This document shows positions 37,801-49,800 of a DNA stretch of 64,000 nucleotides, piece by piece. Both the position numbers and the translations under genes were made by a program. The first letter of the stretch is position 1. Each line of letters begins with the position of its first letter. The notes beneath the pieces are model-generated. The model was not told where the DNA came from and did not search any database. It saw nothing but the letters and a program-made list of their open reading frames with translations. This DNA is from Crossaster papposus. Taxonomy: Eukaryota; Echinodermata; Asteroidea; Velatida; Solasteridae. The stretch is taken from contig JBAIAA010000409.1 in NCBI GenBank assembly GCA_037893245.1, positions 2,471,001 through 2,535,000 of the forward strand. The letters run 5' to 3'.

Positions 37801-40800
37801 GTTTGACCTTGAGATTTCTGACCTGATAGATCTTGCTGCACTGGGCAGGTTGTTGTTACTTTGACAAATGATGCAGATTGCTGTATTTGGCAGGGTGCTC
37901 AAAGGTTAGGATTTAATAGTCTACTAGAGTACATGTAGTCCAACCATTCTGCGTTCGAGTGAGGTTAATAGTCGAACTATGGTTAACCATAGTTCGAGAC
38001 TGAACTTGCTTAATGATTGCTCCAGGCGTGCCAAATTAGACATACATGTACATTGGAAGGGCATTTAATGCTCACTATAAATGCCCACTATTATTATTAT
38101 TTGTACAGTTGCATTAAAGTTACATGTACATTGTACATGTACATTGTACATGTACATAATCATAGATACTGTACATTTATTGCAAAGCACTCAATGCTTT
38201 AATAGACAACATTTCAGCTATCAAATTGTTCAATGCGCATTTTAAATGTGAAATACAAATAAATGAACGGTCAAATAGTTGATTGTTTTCAAGGTTTCTG
38301 AAAGCATTGATATACACTACATGTACATCGGGTTTTGAAAATGTGACCTACCGGTACGCCATAAATGCAGGTAAAAAAATGTGATCAAAATATGACTGGC
38401 AATAAATTCATAGTGATGGTAAATGTACAGATGCCATTATTGCAATCTCATATTTTATGTCCTAAAATTCTGATTCTGGAGTTCTTAGTGTAATTATTGT
38501 GCATGGTAAAAAAAAAAACCAGAAAATGCATTGACACAATAGAAAAGCAATCTTATAAGAAATCCATGCAATTGACCTACATGTACTAAGAAATACTGTG
38601 TTTTTTAACTCCATGAGTAATCTTATAAGAATTGTGAACCATTTCTTACTTCCTGTATATTCTTAACCCTAACCCACTAGGCCCTTTTTACTAGCAACCG
38701 TCCTCAATCCTCCAAAATCCTCGGATTTCCCTACTTAAAAAAATGCATTCATCCTCAATCCTCAAAAATCCTCCAATTTTTTAACTTGTGTTCAAATCAA
38801 GAGGTACCCACTGCCTCAATCCTCCAAAATCCTTGGATTGCCCCACTAAAAAAATGCATTATCCTCAATCCTCAAAAATCCTCCAATTTTTTAACTTGTG
38901 TTTAAATCAAGAGGTACCCACTGCCTCAATCCTCCAAAATCCTTGGATTGCCCTACTGAAAAAAATGCATTCGTTTTAATTCTCAAAAATCCTCAATTTG
39001 TTTAATTTGTGTAAAATCAAGGGAGAATTACTGCCTCATTCCAATTAATTTGGCCAATGGATACCTAATTTTCAGTTGGGCAGAATTTTTCTTATGGTCG
39101 CGTAATATTCAGTGGGGGTCATTTTTTTACGAAAAATTATGAAATGCTCTTTCTCTTGCAATCTTTATCCAATCATTTTGCCAATGGTCACCTAATAATG
39201 GTCAGTTGGGGTCAGGATTTAGCCAATGGTCACTAAATGGTCACTAGGGGTAAACCCTTAGGCCCTTTTTGCTAGCAAAATCTTCGGATATTTCTTGCCC
39301 AAGTAAGGAGTGGGGGTGGGTCGAATTGTTTTTGCTGGCCAAGTTGGATGCTGGACAGAGTTTGTGGTGAGACTCGGCGGTTGGACTTGGCGATGGGTTG
39401 GGTACCGGTTGTTGTGTTGGGCATGGTGGGTGGTTACTCGGATGTTGAAGATGGGTTGGTGGAGGTTGTGGCTGTGCCACTCTCGTGGTTCTGCTTGTTG
39501 GCTGCATGGTAGCTGGTGAAGCACTTGCCTGGATGGAGATTCACCCCACAGACTACGCAGCCCTTCCTGGTTGTCCTGGTGCGACCTTTCTTGGTGACCC
39601 CATCATGCAGCCGACACCACTTGCACCATTTGGGATAGAGACCTGGCATTGTGTCGCAGAAGTGCCCATCAATGTTGTGGCTGGAGGTGGCCCTCGACCC
39701 TCTGAACTGTTGCATGGCCCCACCGTGGGCATAGCCATCAATCATCTCGGTGGCGAGGGTGACCACAAATGATGAATGGTTGAGGGATTTGGTGGGTTGA
39801 TCCCCCATGCTGTCGTCACTGCCACTGCCCGATGACTCACCGCTATGGTGATGCTGCTTATAGCAGATCCAGGCATTTACCCTAGCAACATCAAGTATAA
39901 AATATACCACCTTTTTCCACCAATACTGCGCCTTGCGACTACATGTGTGGTAGGCCCGCAGCTGGTCATTCCTGTCTACCCCTCCCATGAATTTGATGTA
40001 GTCACAGACCTGGGGTGGAGCAGGAATGACAGTGGACTTGAGAAGCCCGGTGGTTTCATCGGGAATTTTCCGTTTTACATGGTGGACAGCCGGATCCCGC
40101 CATCCCTGGTGGCCTGTTGACACCGTCAGCATACACTTGCTGTCTTTCCATATGGTCACTACAGCTTGGCCTTTCTGTCTGACATAAAAAGTCCCTTTGG
40201 GCACCTTTCTCATCTGGGTTATTCTTTCTCGCTGGGGATTTTCAGCCACGTTGAGGAGGTCTTTTGGGAGGCCTTTGCTGTTGGCTTTGACTGCACCTGT
40301 GAGATATATTTCAGATCGAATGAGTAGATCGGTTGCCAGGCTCACAGATGTGTACAGGCGGTCGGTGAAGAGGTGGTGATACTTTCCACAGTGGTGCTTT
40401 GTTATTGATTTCACCATCGCTGCCATGGTCGTTTTCTTGTGTGGATGAACTTTGAAGTTCACCATGAAGCCACTCCTTGCCTCTGTCATGGCATATACTT
40501 TGAAGCCAGCGCGGATAGGCTTCATTGGCATGAAGAATTTCTTGATGTTGGCCTTGAAGCCCCTGTACTTTATCATGGCTTCATCCACCGTGAGCTCCCG
40601 GCTGGTATTGAACTTTTCCATGCACCGCTTTCTCACCTCGTCCCACAATGGCTGAAGGGGGTAGACAGGGTGCTTTTTCATAAAGCTGTAGCGGTGAGCC
40701 TTGTCTTTGAGGTGTTGAGGGTCTTTGGCTGGGTCACTGCATGCCCAATACTGGTTGAGCACATCATACCGGTTTCTGGTCATGGTGGCACTGATGAGTC

Positions 40801-43800
40801 TGTTTTGTAAACCGGGATGAGTCGACCAGTAGTTCCTGTACTTTCCAATTTTGACGACTCCCATCAACAGATGGATCCCAATGAACGCCCGCATCTCAGC
40901 TAGGGAAGTAAGCTTTTGCCTAGCAAGATGAAGCTTGGCGTTTGTCCATTCGGCCATCCGGGACAGGAGTACCAAAGGAAAAAAACGAACAAAGTAGTAC
41001 ATTGGAGATGTACTCTGGTGGAAGGTTGGACCAGGTGGTTTTGTCCCTTTAAACCGATGAATGGGGACGTCAGTCAGCTTTCTTGTCCATCCATCCTTGT
41101 CTTCAGGGAAGTCTGGCTGGTAGACGGATGGAGGGTCTGGGTCGTCGTCAGACTTCGGTTGTTGGATTTTTGTTTTTTTTCTTGGTTTGGTAGACTTTGT
41201 AATCTTCCTTGGGAGTGGGGGCTCTGGGATATCACTGACTTCCTCCTCATCCTCCTCATCCTCCTCTTCCTCCTCTTCCCCATCCTCCTCCTGCTCATCC
41301 TCCTGCTCTTCCTCCTCCTCCTCATCATCTTCATTCTTTTCATCATTATCGCTTGTATATTCCATGCATGACTCCTCTGCTGCTTTGGTAGCATCTGCTG
41401 CTTTGGCAGCATCAACTGCATCGTCAAGGAATTCCTCCTCACTTTCGGAGCAGCTCTGCACCACAGCTCGGTAGTGTCGACGGGACAGTGCGACACCAGC
41501 ATCTCTGGCGCTTGCCCGAAGTGTAGCCCGCAGCTCCGCTTCTTCCTCTGCAGCTGTTCGTCTTCTCTTCTTCTTTTGTAGAGGAGCTTTTCCTTTTCCA
41601 GCTTTGCCCTGAATATTTTTCTTCTCCTTCTCCTTCTCCTTCTCCTCGTCCTCGTCCTCGTCCTCCTCCTCCTCCTCATCAGTGCTAGTAACCAAAAGCC
41701 CCTTTTTCTTCTCCCTCCTCCTTTTTTTCTCCTTCCTCCCCTCCTCTTCTACATCAGAAACTCTGGTGTGAATCTGCTCCTTTCTCTTCTTCTTATTTCT
41801 CCTCCTTTCCCTTCTCCTCTTCATCTTCTCCTTTCTCATCTTCTCTCCTTCCTCATCAGAGTTGCTAAGGCTGAAGTCATCATCAGAGCTGCTGATCTGA
41901 AGCTTCTCCTTTCTCTTCTTTTCTTTCCTTATCTTCACCTCTTCCTCAGATGTACTCGGCAGAAACATCTTTTTCTTCTTCTTTATCTTCTGCTTTTCCT
42001 TGTATTTTTCTCCTTCCTCCTCACAGCTTGACACCAATACCTTTTTCTTCTTTCTTTTGCGGTTATCCCCCATGACGGAAGACAGAAACAGAATTCCCTC
42101 CTCTCTAGACAAAGAACTCTGTAGTGACTGTACAACTTTACTCAAAGATGTTCAAATATGAACTGGGGAGAGTAGTAAATTTTAAGCGTATTTATAGGAA
42201 AACTGGAAGATAAGTATTCAAGTATTACATAATTTTAAGACTTACCTTTTGATGAATGTTTAAATGAAATTCAATAATCTATTGATAACATAATTTGTTT
42301 CACAAAAGATGCATTGTCTTGAAAACGTACTTACCTTGGTGTAAATGGAATGTTCCACAAGTTTTGGAAAAATACACAAAGTAAAAATGAAGCCCAGACT
42401 TCAGATGATCTAGATCACAGCCCTTCCCCATAAGTCAGAGACCCAGAAACCAACTGGTGTTGTTGAATAAGACAAGGCAATAGCATGATTGATTACTTGG
42501 CAGGTAAAATCCTGACCACTCTTTATGTACACAATGTAATGGGATACTCATGGGGCAGCCTTTGCTTTGAACAATGGACTGTGTGTCCTTTGAGCAATAC
42601 ACTTGGTTCATGTAAAGTGCACAGCATATAATTAGTGTACTATTATAAACTGTTTCATGTCCTTATACCTTTGTATACAAAACAAATTAATTTGTAGATC
42701 CATACCAGTAACCTACATGTACATGTACTACCCGGGCCCAAGTCAAACCAATCTCCCAATGCATTCTTAGGCCGAATGACCATACAATCCTCCAAACTCC
42801 TCATTTTTTGAAAACCCCATTCAGCCTCAATCCTCAAAAATCCTTATTTTGTTAAAACCCCATTCAGCCTCAATCCTCAAAAATCCTCATTTTTTAAAAA
42901 ACCCATTCAGCCTCAATCCTCAAAAATCCTCATTTTTTAAAAACCCCATTAATAACATTGTGCCTCAATCCTCCAAAATCCTCATTTTTTTAAAACCCCA
43001 TACAGCCTCAATCCTCAAAAATCCTCCAAAACTGCAATGAGGATTTTTGAGGATTGAGGAGCGTTAGGGTTAAAAGAATCTTGTCAAATTCAACTCGCTT
43101 TTCTTACTGTTTCTTACTTGCTGTGGATTCTTATAAGATTCTTATATTATTCAGACCATATATACGATTCTTATAAGAATCTTATAAGAATCTTACAAGA
43201 TCTTATAAGTTGAAATTTTGTGGCGACAGGTCACATATTGATTATACATCTTCCCGACACAAAATTACACTTTACGGACTTTACCTTGTGCGTGCTGTCA
43301 ATGCACTGACCATTCAGGATGGGCCTCTCAAAGAGGTTGGCAAACTCATGCCGGGTACCGAGGAAGTTAGGTCGGACAAAGTCCACCATGCACCAGTACT
43401 CCTGCAGGTTGTTCTGCAGCGGGTAACCGGTCAAAACCACTCGTCGCCTGAGGTAAAATATTTTTGACAATTTTAAATGTTGCCTTATTTCTTGCACATG
43501 TTCAAAAGAAAGGCAGGCAACTTTTTTTGGAATAACAAAAATAATACAAAAAACACTATGAAATTGCAAGCGCAGTGTTTTGTTTTTAATGGCGTTTAGG
43601 ATACACCATTTGCAGATATCGAAAAATTTTACTAACAAGTTAATGAGAAATATTTTACTTATTTGAAAGTAAATAATGATTCTGGGCATCCAGCAAAATG
43701 ATTGCGCTAGATATCATGTAATTGTTACGAAAAATTTAATTAAACAAAACAAAGTTACCATTGCCAGACAACTGCCCGACGCCGGTTGAATAACAGTCGG

Positions 43801-46800
43801 CATTTTGTGCTATAAATGTGTCGCATTAAAAAAAACCAAAAAAAACAGCCATACCTTGTCCTGATGTTCTTGAGCGCTTTTGAGATCCCCGCTTGAATGT
43901 TCTTGATCCGGTGGCCCTCGTCACAGACCACTAGGTCCGGCCCCGGCCTGCACAGTGCCTTGTAAAACCCTTCCGCCATCATGGAAATCTTGTCTTCTTC
44001 CTCCAGGTCGATTATCTCCGGCTCGTCGACGATGGCGGCGTCTGACGCCTTTTTCTTCCTCTTCTTCTTCTTTTTTCGGTTGGTGAGGTGTTTGAATAAA
44101 GAGGAGGTGGGGGTGGCGGATACGGCAGAGGCCCCCCGGATGCTCAAGAGACGGTACATCTCATAGCCCATCAAGAGCACGCCGCCAGTCTTGTACCAGG
44201 TGGCTGGGATGAATTCCACAAAAAAAAAGGTTAACAGGTTTCACTATTACGGATTGCTGAGAAAGTAGAGTACCGTGTCCGGGTTCGAGTCTGGCCTGGG
44301 ACTACGGTGCATGTGCATTACGGTGCACTTCTCCCTACCCAGGAGTAAAATGGGTACCTGTGATGGTTATTGTAGTCGATTTAGCTGCTTTGCGCAGAAA
44401 TGGCAGCATTGAGCTGTTTACTCCAAAGGGAGCTGAGATGGTATTTGGAATGTTTCGTGGGCCCAATGACCAGAGTAATATTGTAAAGCGCTTTGATACC
44501 GGTGGCGATATAAACACCACAAATTATTATTATTATGTAATAATTTTTGTCAATCACACTAGGAAAGGGCATGATGTGATTTTGCATTCAAAATGGACCA
44601 GTCATTAGCAGGATGTAAATTCAACAGATTTTCCAAAATCATACTCCACAAATTCACATCCTTTTCTTCCAAATTTACATTCTTGAATAAAGTCTTAAAA
44701 ATCCAAATTCACATCGAGTTTTCGCACCTTTCAAAAATCTGGTAATAAGTTGTAAAATCCAACTTCAAATCCTATATTACATGTACGATTGAGGTGAGAA
44801 AACAGGATGTGAATTTGGATTTTTACGACTTAATTCACGATGTGAATTTGGAAGAGGATGTGAATTTGGAAGAGGATGTGAATTTGGAAGAGGATGTGAA
44901 TTTGGAAGAGGATGTGAATTTGGAAGAGAATTTGAATTTGGAGCATTTTGGTGTGATTTAAAACCACATCCTGCTGATGATCATGTCTGCAAAATCACAT
45001 CATGCCCTTTCCTAGTGTCCTGTGTATGACAAACTGTGCCCCAGGGGTTGGGGAGGTTAGAACACCCCAAATCTGTTTGATTCTCCTGAAGATTTGTCCC
45101 TTTCAAATGACATTTGCACCCTCGGGCAATCTTTTTTCAATGAACTATGTGTATGTTCACCCGATCGTTTTGAATTTTCAACAGTAAGTTTTCTGAAAAA
45201 AATGCGACTTCCTCAAAATCCGATTGTCCCAGTTGCGATCACACATGGGCACTTTTTATGTTCCTTTTTATGTTTTCGGGTTAAGTTTGTCTCTGAACTG
45301 TCGCCGTAGTCATTTTTTCCCACAATTTACCCTCAACAAATCTAAAACCTGCCCTATTTCCAGAAAGTTAATCCTTCTTTCAACTACAAAAAAACAACTG
45401 AGTTGTGACAATTTGAAAATACTGAAAACTCTGTTTAACTCCTGTACCCTAATCCTGCCAAATGCAGTGCAGTGCATCAGGTAAAAAAAATCTGGTGCTC
45501 TTTGATGCATTCAGCAGTCAACACCAGTGCATAAACAACCACAGTCTAACGCTCGGTTTAGACAGGCGTTCCACAGTCTCGCCGAACCAAATTGAAATCA
45601 AGTCGCTCCTGACTCGCTCCCGAGTCGCTCTAACAACTCCAGCAGTCGATCGTTTGCCGTCTGGCGCGCCTTGTCACCCTTATTCGTTTCAGACGTCTGA
45701 CTAAATTCACTCATTTGGTTCGGCGCGACTGTGGAACGTCTGTCTGAACCGAGCGTAAGATTATTAAGAGCTAGTCCTCATTGAACAATGCCAGAGATGG
45801 ATTCTACTTTGTTGAGTGACCACAGACTCTGAGACAGTTTAGCCTCGACATTTTTGACCTCGTGGAACTTGCTGCACTGGGCAGGGTTGTCACTTTGACA
45901 AATGATGCATGTTGCTGCATCTGGCAGGGTTTCTAGCCAAAATACCCTGGAGGGTTAGAGTTAACTTACTGATAACCTGATGTCGCGCAGCCATGTTCCT
46001 GTACATGTCGTTCATGACGTAGAGCGGAAACTGCCGGTACACAGTGTCCTCGGGGAAGTCTCCCCCGTCAACCTTCGTCTCCGATTGCGGCGAGGAGGAC
46101 GACGCCTGACCGTCGCAGGACGACATCGATGCGTCTCCGTTCCCTAGCAACCACTCCATTGTAGGAGTCGATGTACCAGTCCCTCCCCGACTGTCACAGT
46201 CTCCCCGCAGCGACGTACTCCCTTCCGACTCGGCGTTATTCAGCAGTTTCGTTTCATTGTCTGTCGTGCCCGCTTTAGCCTTTCTGGCAGAGCCCTTCTT
46301 TTTGTTCTGAGTTTCGTCCTCTGTCAGGACACCATTTGACCGACGTTCCGGCAACCAAATGCAGAACTCCGCCACCCAGTTTTGAATCGTGTTGATGGGG
46401 ACAATGCAGAGAACCTTCAGAAAAGAGGAAAATTCATTTCTATAAATCAAAATGACTGTGTTGAAATTGTTTCAACCCAAAAAGATTTCCAAATCCTCCA
46501 ACAAGGGATCTGCGGATCGCGAGTGTAGCCTCTTCCAGGGGTTGATCCCCATGTTTCGTGTTCTTTATTAACCCTAACTCAGGCCTCAAAGTTCCCGGCG
46601 GCCACGACGGCCATGGCCGCCGGTGCCCTTCATACTGGCCGTGGTGCCTCGAGAAAATCTGACATTTTTACGGCCAAAAATGCCTTGCCCTTTTTCTCCG
46701 ATGGCCGCCGTGCCCTTTTTGAGATCAAAATTAATGTTTTTATGTCGGCGATAAATGGCACACGGCGGTCGCCGGGACGGAGTATTTTGTGTGCAAATAA

Positions 46801-49800
46801 AATCGGTGTCGGAAATGTATGCCCGAATGCATTCTCTACAGTAACAGTACATGTGGTACTCGGCCGCCAACGAGACATTTATCGTGTATATTGTACTGCA
46901 TGTCCATGTGCACCGTGCAACCAGCGAACAAATTTGCAGCGCGTGATGACGTAGTGAATTTGTTCATGTCAGGGGTCGGTGCTTAGCCTTTCCTCCAGCC
47001 GTGGAGATTCTAATCAGCTGTCGCATGGGCGTTTGTAACGTGAAATTATTCCATTTACGACTAGAGAAAGAGATTAAAACTTCTTCGCTCGCGATAATTT
47101 TTTTACGCGCCGTTTTAATCGACTTTTCATTGAGTTTGGAGGAAATTATAAAGAATCAAAAATGACAATTTCTGCAAAAGTTGTTACAAAATCAATTTTT
47201 GTGGCACACATTGTAACAAACATCGGGAATTTCGCTTGAAAAGTCAAAAATTCGGATTTCCGAATAAATTCGGAAAAATTGCATCTCTGACTCTGATCAG
47301 AGGGGGGCCTACAAATAATTCAGTTATTATCTTGGTTGCATCATGGAGGAAAGAAAATGTTGTATGTTGCTTTAGGGTTTTTTTTTTTGGGGGGGGGGGA
47401 GTTTTCAACTTTGAACAGTTTTCATAATTTGTTGTCTTTTTCTCTTCTCTCAAAATAACAGAAATTGTTTCATGATGTTTATTCTTTATGGCCTTGGTGC
47501 CCTTTCGTTAACTTGCAAGTTGGCCTTGGTGCCCTACCTCATGGCCTCGGTGCCCTTTAAAAATTTGACCAATTCAAGGCCAAAGTGGCCTTGCCCTAAA
47601 AATTGCGAAGTTTGAGGCCTGCTAACTCCCTAGAATGTGTACAAAATCATATTGATTTTGGAGGATTTGGGAGGGTAAGGGTCAACGACAAGCTTTTTTT
47701 TTCTCAAAAGCTTGCTATTTCATTGTCTAAGAAGTTACTATGTAATTTGTAAAGTCAGTTACAGGTACTCGATTTCATAATTTTGAACTTGTTCCTGACA
47801 TCAACGGTCAGGTACTCGGGTATCTGTTTCTGATGCACACTTTTACCAAGAATATTATTCTTCTTAGATGAGATGCCGGTCATTTGAAGGTTACTACCGT
47901 GCCCATGCCGGTATAAACCAATTTCACACATTTCAAGATTTTAACCAGTTCATGTCAGATGCCGTGTATGTATACACGCAAAGTTTTTTCCAGGATTCAA
48001 AATGAATGACAAATAAACACATCATAAGCAAAGGCCAGACATTTCTGTCAGCGATGCCGGCCTGAACCCGTCTTGAATTGAGATTTGTGAAATACAATCC
48101 CGTGCCTGTACCCCTTTAAAGGTAAGAATACACCATTGGTAATTGTTTGAATTATCATGAATGGGGTAGTTGTATTTTATATTTTTAAGTATCGTTTAAC
48201 TGATCTGTCATAAGTTTTACAATCATGGATGCTGAGAAAAGCAAGACAAACGGCATTCATTTTCAACCGGCGTCGGGCTGTGGTTCTTATGTTTTTGACA
48301 TTTTTAATTCAGGTTTCATTCAAATAAATGTTAATTTTGATAAACATAGTGAAAAAAATACCATTTTGTGTGCATCGATCTGTTGTACCCGGTACTACAA
48401 CAGAGCCGGCTATCTCAAATCCTGCTTTCTCGATTGTGTAATTTGAACTCCAAGGAAGTAATCAATATGCAAACATGTCATACCGGTATCTCCAGAACGG
48501 GAGGAGCTATGGAGCTCTATTATATGTGACCGGCTCTACAAAAAGGTGTATTATGTCGCAAATATGAGTTATACACATGGTTAAAAAGCCCACAACGTAA
48601 GCTTTCATTTGGTATATAATAGAGTTTCACAGCCCCTCGGTATTTACATATTGATTACTTCCTTGGAGTTCAAATTGCACAACTGAGAAAACGGGCTTTG
48701 AAATAGCCGGCTCTGTTGTACTACAACAGAACGATGCACACAAAATAGTATTTTTTGTCCACTTTATTCATCAAAATCAACATTTCTTTGAATGTTTACC
48801 CTCTCAATGTTGAGCGGACCTTTAATTGATAGTGCACAGCGCGACTTAATACAACATTTTGTAGAGCCGGTCACATATACCTAATGAAAGTTGACGTTGT
48901 GGGCTTTCCATCCATGTACCGACACCCTGTATGTAACTCAATTTTTGTGACATAATACCCTCTTTTGTGGAGCGGGTCACATCTACATGTATATAGCCTA
49001 TTTACGACATTAAATTTGTTCTCTATTTAATAGAAAGACATTAAAAATTTGTCCTTAACCCATCAAACTAAACCCATCAAAATCCTCAGCATGTTTTGTT
49101 AGGGTGGGTACAGTACAAGTCTTTACGTTGTGGGCTTTCCAACCGTGTATATAACTTAATTTCACTTTTTTTTGCAACATAATACCCTATTTTGTGGAGT
49201 GAGTCACATATAAAAAAAAAAGCTGGTCAAATTTGAATATATTTGCCATTTTGTGAATTCTACTCACGGTTTTGGCCTCGGTGTGTCTCAGGAAGATGTC
49301 GATGAAAGCTATCATCTGCAGCGTCTTTCCCAAGCCCATGCTGTGAGCCAGAATGCAACCAAAGCCGGGCGTTACTCGAAATCTGGACAGCGACTCCACC
49401 AGGTTATCGTACAGGAAGCGGATGCCTCCAATCTACAGCAAGATGAAAAGGTACCGTGCAAGCAGTGTTGTTATAATGTCCGTCACAAGTAGGGGTGTGT
49501 ATTCACATGTAGTTCAGGAATCGGGCACCAGATTACAAAAAACACGAGTACCCGGGTACCCGTTAAAGAAACTTCAACCCCAAAATTGAAATCCCAGAAG
49601 TTCCCTTTCAGCTTGTTCAAAAAGGCACACTATAATACTGCCACATCAGTGAATTAAAAATAGAAGTGTTCACAGTGAACTTTGCTTTAAGGGGTAAACT
49701 GTCCGCACAATTACATTGTAAGCTTCTATCCTCAACTTAAAGTACCAGTACCATTGCAGTACCCCAACGCACAAGCACTTCATTGTGTTATTTATGCATG

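Larger units (their letters stand above)
38667..43069 (-). mobile_element. Complete piggyBac-type DNA transposon (4403 bp)
   Basis: The element is flanked by TTAA on both sides (38663-38666 and 43070-43073). It starts CCCTAACCC and ends GTTAGGG, as expected for piggyBac. It carries a single open transposase frame (42145-39434) and arrays of inverted CCTCAATCCTC-type subterminal repeats at both ends. It lies in intron 10 of RAD54L2, on the same strand as the gene. Intact frame, intact ends and intact target duplication suggest a young insertion. Confidence 0.9.

Noticed and set aside
38663-38680. Telomere-like CCCTAACCC string
   Set aside because: Single unit at a TTAA-flanked transposon end, not a telomeric array; the same applies near 58510.
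41187-41474. Plus-strand Ser-rich frame
   Set aside because: Antisense shadow of the acidic transposase N-terminus.
46613-46954. 113-codon frame in the 6-bp-duplication element
   Set aside because: Open by chance in GC-rich repeat; no transposase motif.
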